A stretch of DNA of 64,000 nucleotides from an uncultured Clostridia bacterium (GTDB lineage: Bacteria > Bacillota > Clostridia > Christensenellales > Borkfalkiaceae). This document shows positions 26,254 to 34,497 of this stretch, piece by piece. Within the stretch, counting starts at the first letter, position 1; the number at the start of each line of letters is the position of its first letter. Location of the stretch: the NCBI GenBank assembly GCA_944367565.1, contig CALVWR010000006.1, positions 54,420 to 118,419 on the forward strand, in the 5' to 3' direction. A program made the position numbers and the translations under genes. The notes under the pieces were generated by a model that ran no database searches, was not told the origin of the DNA, and saw only the letters and a program-made list of their open reading frames with translations.

Positions 26254-27039
26254 CTAAAAGAAATCCTTTGGCGAACAGTGATGAACTTCTTCAAACGCGC
26301 GGTAAAAAGAAGGCATGGAATTAAATCCCACGTTGTAAGCGAGGTGCGTAATATTATCATTTTTGTGATATGAGCGCACGAACAGGTGAATGCGAAGATT
26401 ATTGATGTAGTTGCGCAGGTTGCAGCCGACATGCGCGTTGAACATTTTGGAAAAGTGGTAGGGACTGTAACCGAATTGTCCCGCAAGAGAATCAAGCGTG
26501 AGATTTTCCGTAAAATGGTCGTCGATATAAGTAAGAATATTAACCAACGTATCGAGTTTATTTTTTTCGGAAGGGATTGTGGGATAATGTTCTAACATTC
26601 TGCCGAACACTACGGTAACCAGCCCCTGGCGGGTCAGTAAGCTGTCGTTGTCGTCCAGCTTCGTAAGATCAAGTAAAAGCGGCAGCAGGACGTTTTTATT
26701 ATAGGATTTATCGTTAAACGATATGGAAGCGAAGGAACGTTTTCCCATGGCGGACAAAAAGTTTTCGCAAAGAGACTGATGCGGAAGAAAAATCAGACGC
26801 ATCGCGTCGTCGGAAGTCGCATAGGAATGTGCGTAAAAAGTCGGTACGAAAAGAATATCGTCGGCATCGGAATGATAGTCTTTTTCGTTCACTCTTGCAT
26901 TCATCGAACCTTTCAGAACGTAAGTGATTTCGATTTTTCTATGGAAATGCGAAGGGTAACAACTCGGTCCGTGAAATTGAATTAAATTATCCAGTTTTGC
27001 GTCCTGTTCGGGTTCGTAATAAGAATAAACGTTTTTCAT
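26254..27039 (-). CDS. AraC-family transcription regulator 2
   Basis: A 261-residue regulator. N-terminal cupin: PSHFHRKIEITYVLKG and DILFVPTFYAHSY. C-terminal double HTH: NLTLDSLAGQFGYSPYHFSKMFNAHVG and NITHLAYNVGFNSMPSFYRAFEEVHHCSPKDFF. It is divergent from the DUF4838 gene with only 72 bases between the two starts, the usual position for a regulator controlling its neighbour and itself. It is not closely similar to AraC 1, so the locus may sense two signals. Confidence 0.9.
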   Translation of the reverse strand: MKNVYSYYEPEQDAKLDNLIQFHGPSCYPSHFHRKIEITYVLKGSMNARVNEKDYHSDADDILFVPTFYAHSYATSDDAMRLIFLPHQSLCENFLSAMGKRSFASISFNDKSYNKNVLLPLLLDLTKLDDNDSLLTRQGLVTVVFGRMLEHYPTIPSEKNKLDTLVNILTYIDDHFTENLTLDSLAGQFGYSPYHFSKMFNAHVGCNLRNYINNLRIHLFVRSYHKNDNITHLAYNVGFNSMPSFYRAFEEVHHCSPKDFF

Positions 27040-27111
27040 AATAGGGTTACCGTCAAAATTTGTGATTTTAAGATCATTTTATCATAGAGCGGAAAGGAAA
27101 TCAACAAAAAA

Positions 27112-28929
27112 ATGAAAAAAGCAAATTTTGCGCAGAAAACTCTACGATACGCCAAACGCGAATTGGAAAAATATTGTCTTGCGGTAACGGGAGAAAAGCC
27201 GCAAATCGAACTTTGTTGCGAAACTACGGAAAACACGTTCGACGACGGTTATCTGATTTCCGTGAAAAAGGGAATCGGAACGATCACGGGGAAGAATCCG
27301 CGTTCGGTGTTGTTGGGCGTATACGGATATTTTTACGAGTTAGGCTGTCGGTTTATCCGTCCCGGGAAAGACGGCGACCTGCTTGTGAAAAAAAATAAAA
27401 AACGCTGCAACGTCACTAAACGTTTTGTTCCCGCGTATCGGCATCGCGGCGTATGCTCGGAAGGCGCGATCAGCGAAGAGAACGTGACGGATATGATCCG
27501 TTGGCTGCCGAAAATCGGCATGAACAGTTATTTTATACAGTTCAGGGACGGGCATTTATTTTTTGAAAAGTGGTATCGGCATAAAGGAAGTTCCGTTTTG
27601 GCTCCGGAAGAGTATTCCGTGACCATGTCTGAGAAACATTATGCCGCCGCGGTGGACGCCATCGAGGAATGCGGGTTGGAATTTCACGCCGTCGGGCACG
27701 GGTGGACCACCGAACCGTTCGGATACGTTACATACGGAGAAACGGCGGCGAAGGAAGAGGACATTTTGCCCGAGCACCGTAAATTCTTTGCGGAAGTAAA
27801 CGGAAAAAGGGGATTTTTCTCATCGCCGGGCGACACGCAGTTGTGTTACGGAAATCCCGAGGTGCGGGAAAAGATCACCGATGCGGTCAAAGAGTATTTA
27901 AGAGCACATCCGGAAGTAGACGCCCTGCATTTTTGGCTTGCGGACGGAATGAACAATCACTGTGAATGTGCACTTTGCCGCGACACGCTGCCTTCCGATT
28001 TTTATGTGGAAATGCTCAATCTTTTAGACGAAAAACTGACAAAAGCGGGGATCGATACGAAAATCGTTTTTCTGGTTTACTGCGATCTGCTGTTTGCCCC
28101 GCGGAAGGAACGTTTCCATAATCCGGACAGATTTATTTTGATGTATGCGCCGATCGGGAGAAATTTTTTCCGACCGCTTTATACGAAAGGGTTTTCGGAA
28201 AAGTGCGATCCGCCGGAATATGTGCGCAACCGAAACAGACACCCGAAAACGAACGGAGAATACCTCTATTATCTGAAAGGCTGGCTCGATACCGTCCGAT
28301 GTGACAGTTTCGCTTTCGATTATCATCTGATGACGTTTCCGTACGGCGGAGATCTATCGGGCATACGCATTGCGCGGACGCTTTATCAGGATATGGGTTC
28401 GCTGAAGAAGGTGGGGTTGAACGGGAATGTCAGTTGTCAGTTGCAGCGCATTTTTCTTCCGTCGGGATTGCCGATGTACGTTATGGCAAAGCGGTTGTGC
28501 GGGGAGGGGCGTTCTTTCCGAAAAACAGAAAATGAATATTTTTCCGCCGCATTCGGCAGGCAAAGTTCCGCCGTGAAGCGGTTATTGCATGAAACGGAAA
28601 AATTTTTTGTTTCCGAAGAAATGACGACTTGCTGCACGGGAAAAAAGCGAGAAAAGGCGATTTGTTTATTTGCGCGGAAGTTTTCTCGAACAAAAGAGAG
28701 AATTTTCTTCGGCGACGCTGATCCTGCGATCGATCTCGGGCTGGAAATAATGAGATTTTTTACGGAGATCATCGAAAAATTGCTGAAAATTTTGGAACTA
28801 AAAAACAAAGGGGAAGAGTATCTTCCCGAAAAGGAGGCGTTTTTGAAATTTCTGGACGAAAAGGAAACGACGTATCAGCCTTATGCAGATATTTTATTCT
28901 TAAAAGAAGGCGTGAACGCATGGATATAA
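27112..28929 (+). CDS. DUF4838-family putative glycoside hydrolase
   Basis: A 605-residue protein. The N-terminal 90 residues resemble the alpha-glucuronidase/hexosaminidase-type N-domain (TLRYAKRELEKYCLAVTG; VLLGVYGYFYELGCRFIRPG), followed by a TIM-barrel-like part with FHAVGHGWTTEPFGY, WLADGMNNHCECALCR (about 285-300) and LMYAPIGRNF. This order is typical of DUF4838 proteins, which are common in gut glycan loci but not characterised. No signal peptide is present, so it should work inside the cell. Divergent from AraC 2. Substrate unknown. Confidence 0.75.
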   Translation: MKKANFAQKTLRYAKRELEKYCLAVTGEKPQIELCCETTENTFDDGYLISVKKGIGTITGKNPRSVLLGVYGYFYELGCRFIRPGKDGDLLVKKNKKRCNVTKRFVPAYRHRGVCSEGAISEENVTDMIRWLPKIGMNSYFIQFRDGHLFFEKWYRHKGSSVLAPEEYSVTMSEKHYAAAVDAIEECGLEFHAVGHGWTTEPFGYVTYGETAAKEEDILPEHRKFFAEVNGKRGFFSSPGDTQLCYGNPEVREKITDAVKEYLRAHPEVDALHFWLADGMNNHCECALCRDTLPSDFYVEMLNLLDEKLTKAGIDTKIVFLVYCDLLFAPRKERFHNPDRFILMYAPIGRNFFRPLYTKGFSEKCDPPEYVRNRNRHPKTNGEYLYYLKGWLDTVRCDSFAFDYHLMTFPYGGDLSGIRIARTLYQDMGSLKKVGLNGNVSCQLQRIFLPSGLPMYVMAKRLCGEGRSFRKTENEYFSAAFGRQSSAVKRLLHETEKFFVSEEMTTCCTGKKREKAICLFARKFSRTKERIFFGDADPAIDLGLEIMRFFTEIIEKLLKILELKNKGEEYLPEKEAFLKFLDEKETTYQPYADILFLKEGVNAWI

Positions 28930-28955
28930 TGAATTTCCGTTCAAAAAGAAAAGTA

Positions 28956-29001
28956 TAAACGGCCGTTTAAGTTGCGATCGCAAAAGCGCGGCAAATATAG
29001 A
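28956..29001 (+). promoter_or_regulatory. Candidate promoter with two adjacent palindromes
   Basis: TAAACGGCCGTTTA (28956-28969) and TTGCGATCGCAA (28972-28983) are perfect palindromes with centres 15 bp apart. The second contains a possible -35 (TTGCGA), with TATAGA 18 bp downstream (28996-29001). Repression by a dimeric regulator, for example LacI-like, of the ABC-transporter operon would fit; the regulator is unknown. Confidence 0.5.
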
Positions 29002-29057
29002 TAACGGACGACAGGGAAATATTTACGATCCGAAAATATAAAACAGGAGGCAAAAGG

Positions 29058-30947
29058 ATGAGGAAATTTTTTAGTGTGTTGCTGGCATCTCTCGTGATGG
29101 CACTGCCGTTTTTCGCGGCGGGATGTAACGAGACGGGAGCGGGCGATCAGGCGATTGTGTGGAGCGCGTTGAGTACGGAAAAATATATGCTCGACAAAGC
29201 GCCCGCCGCTTATACGAAGGCGGAACTCGATTTCACGGGCATGAAAGGGGAAACGCAGTCGGCGCAGCTGATGATAACCGCAAAAGAAGATATCAAGGGA
29301 TTCAATCTTACGGCGGGAGAACTTTCCGGTGCAAACGGGGCTAAGATTGGCGTTTCCGATATCGATATTTATGCGGAACGCTATGTGGAAATTTATAATC
29401 CCTATCTCAACTGGCATCACGGCGGCGAGTATTATGCCGATGCGGGATTCTATCCCGATGCGCTTATTCCCATCGAAAAATACCGTGCGAAGAGGGAAGA
29501 TCGGATTGCCGAGGGCAATAATCAGGGGATTTGGATCGATATAAAGATACCTGCCGATGCGGCAGCCGGCGATTACAGCGGGGAATTTACCCTTACGCTG
29601 GAAGAAAAGACCATGAAGATCCCCGTAACGTTGAAAGTTTACGATTTGCTGATGCCGGAAGAGGTGCACGCGGCGTCGTGTTTCAATATCTGGTGGGATC
29701 AGCTCGGTTTTGGCGAAGGGGAAAATTTTGACGGAAACACCAACGAAGTTTATTATGAATATCTTTTGAGTAAACGGCTTTGCAGCGGTGACGTCAATCC
29801 CGATTACACCAAAAATATGGAGGCGTTCATCGGGCATATTACCGAATTGGCACAAAATCCCAAAGTAACTTGTTACCGTATTCCCGACAGTTTGGCGCAT
29901 TTCGATAAGGAAGTGATCGTTCCGCAGGACGAAACGATGTATACCTCCGAACAGATCGAAGCTGCGCGCGATCAGTTGCAGCAGGGGTTGACGAATCAGC
30001 TGGAAATGATTTTGCAGACGAATTTGGATCTCAGGGAAGAACAGGCGACGAAAGATATCGATTTATTCAAGAAAGCCATCTATTATTTTGAAGACGAACC
30101 GACGATCGGCGTCCGTACGAATCGCGTGCGCGTATTCTGCGAAAGGCTGACTGCGGCAAAAAGAGACGTGCTGACCAGATATGAGGCGCAGCTTGCCGAA
30201 CATCCCGATTTGAGAGAAAGTCTGGAAAACGTACAGAACGTCACGCCGTCCAACTATGTGAAAGACGTGCTGTTCGTATCGTCGAAGAATCCGGAGGGAG
30301 AACCGTACGAACCGGACTATGAAAAGGGCGACGGGTTGCAGCATTGGTGTCCGGAAATGTATAAATGGAGTGAAACGGCGTTCCGAGCCACGGTACGCGA
30401 GCGGCAAAGCTACGGCGAGGAATTCTGGTGGTATACCTGCGTGGTAAATTCGCCCGCACCTTCGTATTATGTGGAATCCATGCCCATCAATATTCGACTG
30501 GCAAGCTGGATGCAATATCAGTACGGCGTTACGGGTACGCTTTATTGGGACGTCGTGCATTGGAAGGGAATTCAAGGCGGCGATCCGTATGAAGACGTGC
30601 AGTACAACGAATACGGCGGCGGCGAAGGACTGTTGTTATATCCGGGTGTAAAATACGGACAGAAAACGCCCATCAGTTCCATTCGGTTGGAGCAGATCCG
30701 TGCGGGGCAGCAGGATTACGAATATTTCTATATGCTCGATACATATCTTGCGGAAACCGACTGCGAGTATACCGCGGCGGACATCATTGCGGAAATGGGA
30801 AAGACCTTGTACAACGGCACTACCACTTTGGAAACGGCGTCTTACACGGAGTTTGAGGAAAACCGCATTTGGATGCTCGACGTATTGCAGGATTTTGCCG
30901 ACGGCAACGAAACTGCCGCGCTGGAAAAGATCAACGCGCTCTTTTAA
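29058..30947 (+). CDS. DUF4091/GH123-like lipoprotein
   Basis: A 629-residue exported lipoprotein: signal peptide MRKFFSVLLASLVMALPFF with lipobox FAAGC (Cys about 23). An N-terminal beta domain (about 30-210) is followed by a TIM-barrel-like part; YYFEDEPTIG (about 340) supplies an acidic pair like the Asp-Glu of GH123 enzymes, and IRLEQIRAGQQDYEYFYMLD near 555 is the DUF4091 signature. GH123 members release N-acetylgalactosamine, so surface trimming of a HexNAc glycan is a reasonable inference. First gene of the transporter operon; site CAGGAGGCAAAAGG. Confidence 0.82.
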   Translation: MRKFFSVLLASLVMALPFFAAGCNETGAGDQAIVWSALSTEKYMLDKAPAAYTKAELDFTGMKGETQSAQLMITAKEDIKGFNLTAGELSGANGAKIGVSDIDIYAERYVEIYNPYLNWHHGGEYYADAGFYPDALIPIEKYRAKREDRIAEGNNQGIWIDIKIPADAAAGDYSGEFTLTLEEKTMKIPVTLKVYDLLMPEEVHAASCFNIWWDQLGFGEGENFDGNTNEVYYEYLLSKRLCSGDVNPDYTKNMEAFIGHITELAQNPKVTCYRIPDSLAHFDKEVIVPQDETMYTSEQIEAARDQLQQGLTNQLEMILQTNLDLREEQATKDIDLFKKAIYYFEDEPTIGVRTNRVRVFCERLTAAKRDVLTRYEAQLAEHPDLRESLENVQNVTPSNYVKDVLFVSSKNPEGEPYEPDYEKGDGLQHWCPEMYKWSETAFRATVRERQSYGEEFWWYTCVVNSPAPSYYVESMPINIRLASWMQYQYGVTGTLYWDVVHWKGIQGGDPYEDVQYNEYGGGEGLLLYPGVKYGQKTPISSIRLEQIRAGQQDYEYFYMLDTYLAETDCEYTAADIIAEMGKTLYNGTTTLETASYTEFEENRIWMLDVLQDFADGNETAALEKINALF

Positions 30948-30967
30948 GGAAAAACGGGAGGATAAAA

Positions 30968-32674
30968 ATGAAGAAAAAACATATCAAAGCAGTCGGGATA
31001 GCGCTGGCGTCGTTGTTTGCGTTTTCGGCGGCGGCGTGCAACAACAATACGCTTCCCAACGAACCGGAATCGAATGTCGCCGAGGTAAAGGCGGTCGTTG
31101 CGGGATACGGAGTGGATTGGCTTACCGCGGCGGCGGCAAAATTTAATGAAATGTACGCGGAAGAGGGCTATGAAATCAGGATCACGCTTACCGATACGGA
31201 GATCAATGCGCAGAACGAGATCACCACTCCGAATAAAAATACGACCGATCTTTACTTTGAATATAACAACATCGACAATCTGATCGACCGTTCGAGAAAT
31301 ATTCTGAAAGAAACAGGTGCGTCTTTGCTGGAAGATCTTACTGACGTATATACCGCAAAAGCCATAGGGGAGGACAAACAGGAACAAGGCAAGCCCATCG
31401 GAGAGAGGCTGGATTCCCGTGCGGAGGACTTCTGTTCGTATACGGGCGTGCTTTCGGGATACGACGGCGTATACGCACTTCCCACGCAGGGAGGAACGAC
31501 GGGACTTTACGTCAACATGAAGACCTTGAGAGAAAAGGGGTATACTTCCGACGATCTGCTGACGACGGATGCCCTTCTGAACATGGTGGAAGAGCTTGCT
31601 CCCGCAGATCCGCTGGATACGACGGCATTTTTCCCCGTGGCTTGGTCGGGATTGAAAGCGCCGGGATATTGGAATTATCTGTGTCAGATTCTTATCGCGC
31701 AATATACGGGGGCGACTCGTTATGAGAACATCTGGAACTTTGTTCCCGCAAACGGAACGGTGGTCGATCAAGGGTATACCGTGTATCAGGAACGCGGGAT
31801 TTATGAAGCGCTGAAAGTTACGGAAGAGCTGGAAAACAGGGATTACGCCGTACCGGGGACGACGTCGCTGACGCATACTGCCGCGCAGGCAAGGGTTTTC
31901 AAGGGCGAATCGCTCATGATGGTCAGCGGCGATTGGATCTACAAGGAAATGGAAAAGGACTATCCCGCGTTGCTCGATGACGTGATTGCGGTGAAAACGC
32001 CCGTGATCAGCGCCCTCGGCGTAAAGTTGGGGCTGTGCGGAACGGCGCATGCGATGCCCGACAAGACTTCGGACGACGTGGAGATCGCAGACGTAAGCTG
32101 TGACGCGTGCGAAACAAAACTTCGCGCTATCGTAAAAGCGGTGGACGAAGGGACGATGACCGATGCGGAGATCGGTTCCGCGCAGGGCGTCGGCGCCGAT
32201 AAGGTGGCGACGATCCGCGCAAGCCGCGGTTATTATCAGGGCAGCACGTGTAAGGCGGTAGCGTTTATTCCCTCGTACAGCAATGCGAAAAAAGTAGCGA
32301 AACTTTTCCTGCGGTTTTTGATGTCGGACGACGGAAACGCCATTTACAACGAACATACATACAGTTATTTCGACATTCAGCATATCACGCCGCTTGATCC
32401 CGCCGAAATGAACGAACGGGAAAAGGCCGTGTACGACAAGATGTACGACGAAAATTCTTCTCCGGTTTACGAAGACGAAAGCAGCCGCCTTCGTTCCGTG
32501 GCGAACGTAGCTTTTTATCCGCAGGAAGGTACGCTTGTAAACGCATATACGGGGCTTTCGTATTCTCATTCCAACGGGAAACCTACATTTACGGCGAAGA
32601 GCATATACGAAGGCAATATAAAGTATGCGAGATTGAATTGGCAGGATTGGTTGCAGGCGGCGCGCCTGATATAG
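30968..32674 (+). CDS. Sugar ABC transporter substrate-binding lipoprotein
   Basis: A 568-residue binding protein, long for its class. Start ATG at 30968 follows CGGGAGGATAAAA. Signal peptide with lipobox FSAAAC (Cys about 24), then VVAGYGVDWLTAAAAKFNEMY, the usual start of family 1 solute-binding proteins, and a middle DGVYALPTQGGTTGLYVN. It would bind an oligosaccharide at the outer face and pass it to the two permeases that follow. An inner block of about 50 residues (VSCDACETKLRAIVKAVDEG) looks like an insertion in the hinge region. Confidence 0.9.
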   Translation: MKKKHIKAVGIALASLFAFSAAACNNNTLPNEPESNVAEVKAVVAGYGVDWLTAAAAKFNEMYAEEGYEIRITLTDTEINAQNEITTPNKNTTDLYFEYNNIDNLIDRSRNILKETGASLLEDLTDVYTAKAIGEDKQEQGKPIGERLDSRAEDFCSYTGVLSGYDGVYALPTQGGTTGLYVNMKTLREKGYTSDDLLTTDALLNMVEELAPADPLDTTAFFPVAWSGLKAPGYWNYLCQILIAQYTGATRYENIWNFVPANGTVVDQGYTVYQERGIYEALKVTEELENRDYAVPGTTSLTHTAAQARVFKGESLMMVSGDWIYKEMEKDYPALLDDVIAVKTPVISALGVKLGLCGTAHAMPDKTSDDVEIADVSCDACETKLRAIVKAVDEGTMTDAEIGSAQGVGADKVATIRASRGYYQGSTCKAVAFIPSYSNAKKVAKLFLRFLMSDDGNAIYNEHTYSYFDIQHITPLDPAEMNEREKAVYDKMYDENSSPVYEDESSRLRSVANVAFYPQEGTLVNAYTGLSYSHSNGKPTFTAKSIYEGNIKYARLNWQDWLQAARLI

Positions 32675-32680
32675 TGAACT

Positions 32681-33604
32681 ATGGTCAGACTGAATAAAAA
32701 GAATAAAGACCGCGTTTTTATTGCCTGTATGCTGATTCTTCCGTTGACGCATTTTGCGGTTTTCTGGATCTATCAGAATTACAGTTCCATTCTTCTTGCC
32801 TTTCAGGACGAATTTACGGGAGAGTATACGCTTTATAATTTTCAGAGATTTTTCAGTCAGCTTTCCCGAGAATGGAGCATGCAGAACGGCACGCTGCGGT
32901 ATTGTATAGAAAATACGCTGATCACGGCGGCAATGCGGATGTTTATCAGCATGCCGCTGGTGGTGTTTGCCTCGTTCGTGCTGTTCAAAAAGTATTTCGG
33001 GCATATGTTTTTCAGAGTGGTTTTTTATCTGCCCGGGATTTTCGGCGCGGTAATCTGCGTTACGATGACCATGTACATTCTCGACGCGACCGGGCCGATC
33101 GTGAAACTCGGCACTCTTTTGGGGGCGAATTGGGATTTTGAAATTCTGCAAAGCGGGTTGCTTGGGAATTATAAGTCGGCAAGGATCACGTTTTTCCTTT
33201 CCGATCTGGGGATTTCCGGGGCAACGGTGCTTTTGATCACGGGTGCGTTGCAGAAAGTGCCGAACGATTTGTTCGACGCGAGCAAAATCGAAGGAGCGGG
33301 GCTTTTTAACGAATTCTGGCATATCGTCATGCCCTGTTGCTGGTCTACCGTTGGGATCATGTGGCTGATGACTTTCGCGCAGGTCTGGGGCGATTTTTCC
33401 CGCGTGCAGCTGCTGACGGGGGGAACGTACAATACGAATAACTTTGCATATTATCTTTTTGCAAGCACCCTTTCGGCAACGAGCGGGGAAACGAGTTTTA
33501 ATTTTCCTGCGGCAATCGGTCTGATTCTGACCGCGTTTGTCGTGCCGGTGACGCTGTTCTTGCGTTGGCTTTCGGATAAACTCGTTCCGCCGGTGGAGTT
33601 CTGA
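32681..33604 (+). CDS. Sugar ABC transporter permease 1 (UgpA/MalF type)
   Basis: A 307-residue membrane protein with six hydrophobic segments. The EAA loop region is FDASKIEGAGLFNEFWHIVMP (about 207-227), which contacts the ATPase. Three permease-type N-terminal features (FIACMLILPLTHFAVFWIYQNYSSILLAFQD) fit the MalF/UgpA family. It begins seven bases after the binding protein stop and is followed by its partner. Confidence 0.9.
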   Translation: MVRLNKKNKDRVFIACMLILPLTHFAVFWIYQNYSSILLAFQDEFTGEYTLYNFQRFFSQLSREWSMQNGTLRYCIENTLITAAMRMFISMPLVVFASFVLFKKYFGHMFFRVVFYLPGIFGAVICVTMTMYILDATGPIVKLGTLLGANWDFEILQSGLLGNYKSARITFFLSDLGISGATVLLITGALQKVPNDLFDASKIEGAGLFNEFWHIVMPCCWSTVGIMWLMTFAQVWGDFSRVQLLTGGTYNTNNFAYYLFASTLSATSGETSFNFPAAIGLILTAFVVPVTLFLRWLSDKLVPPVEF

Positions 33605-33615
33605 GGAGAGAAACT

Positions 33616-34497
33616 ATGCATAAACAATCGAGTCTTCGGGCACGGTATAAAAATTTTACTCGCCAGGAAAAAATACTTTTGCCGATTTTTCACGCAATCT
33701 TGTTGATCTTTGCGATATGGATGATGTTGCCGATTTTCTTTGCGCTGCTCAATTCGCTGAAAACTGTGGACGAATATTATGTAAACTCCATGGCGTTTCC
33801 GACAAGTTTTGCGTTCTCCAATTATGCGAACGCTTTTGCGCTGACTTATCGCAACACCGGCATTTTGATGATGTTTTTAAACTCCGTCGTGTTCGTTATC
33901 ACATTTTTGTTCGGGAACATGGCGTCGAGCGTGATGACGGCATATGTCCTTTCCAAATTCCGTTTTTTCGGAAGGAGGTTTTTATATGCGCTTGCCATCG
34001 TAACGCAGTTGATCCCCATATTCGGAACGCAGGGCGCGGGGTATCTGATTTGCACGAAACTCGGACTTGTGGATAATATCTGGTTGTTGTGGCTGACGGG
34101 TGCGAGCGGGTTCGACTATACGTTCCTCATCGTATATTCGTATTTTCAGAATGTAGACAGCGCTTATTCCGAATCGGCGTATATCGACGGTGCCGGCAAT
34201 TTTACGGTGTTTCTCCGCATTATGATTCCCATGGTCATGCCGTCCATTCTTATCATGGGGCTTTCCACCGCCGTCGCGCTGTGGAACGATTATGCAACGT
34301 CGCTCATATTTTTGCCGAACAATCCCGTTTTGGCGGCGGGCATTTATAATCTGCAAACGCTATCTTCCTACATTCAAGGGGGAGCGACGACGTATTTTGC
34401 GGCAGTGGTGATCGCCATGCTGCCGATGCTGTTGGTGTTTATCGTGGCGCAACGCTACATATTCAATATCAATTTGGAAGGAGGAATTAAAGGATGA
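33616..34497 (+). CDS. Sugar ABC transporter permease 2 (UgpE/MalG type)
   Basis: A 293-residue membrane protein with six hydrophobic segments. The EAA loop is ESAYIDGAGNFTVFLRIMIPMVMP (shown in part: SAYIDGAGNFTVFLRIMIP), and the C-terminus QRYIFNINLEGGIKG is the typical ending of carbohydrate permeases. No ATPase gene follows; these importers in Firmicutes usually borrow a shared MsmX-type ATPase encoded elsewhere. The stop overlaps the next lipoprotein start by four bases (ATGA). Confidence 0.92.
   Translation: MHKQSSLRARYKNFTRQEKILLPIFHAILLIFAIWMMLPIFFALLNSLKTVDEYYVNSMAFPTSFAFSNYANAFALTYRNTGILMMFLNSVVFVITFLFGNMASSVMTAYVLSKFRFFGRRFLYALAIVTQLIPIFGTQGAGYLICTKLGLVDNIWLLWLTGASGFDYTFLIVYSYFQNVDSAYSESAYIDGAGNFTVFLRIMIPMVMPSILIMGLSTAVALWNDYATSLIFLPNNPVLAAGIYNLQTLSSYIQGGATTYFAAVVIAMLPMLLVFIVAQRYIFNINLEGGIKG

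Noticed and set aside
30944..33322. Minus-strand frame of 792 codons across the ABC transporter genes
   Set aside because: Antisense shadow with Arg/His-rich, non-protein-like sequence over clearly coding binding-protein and permease genes.
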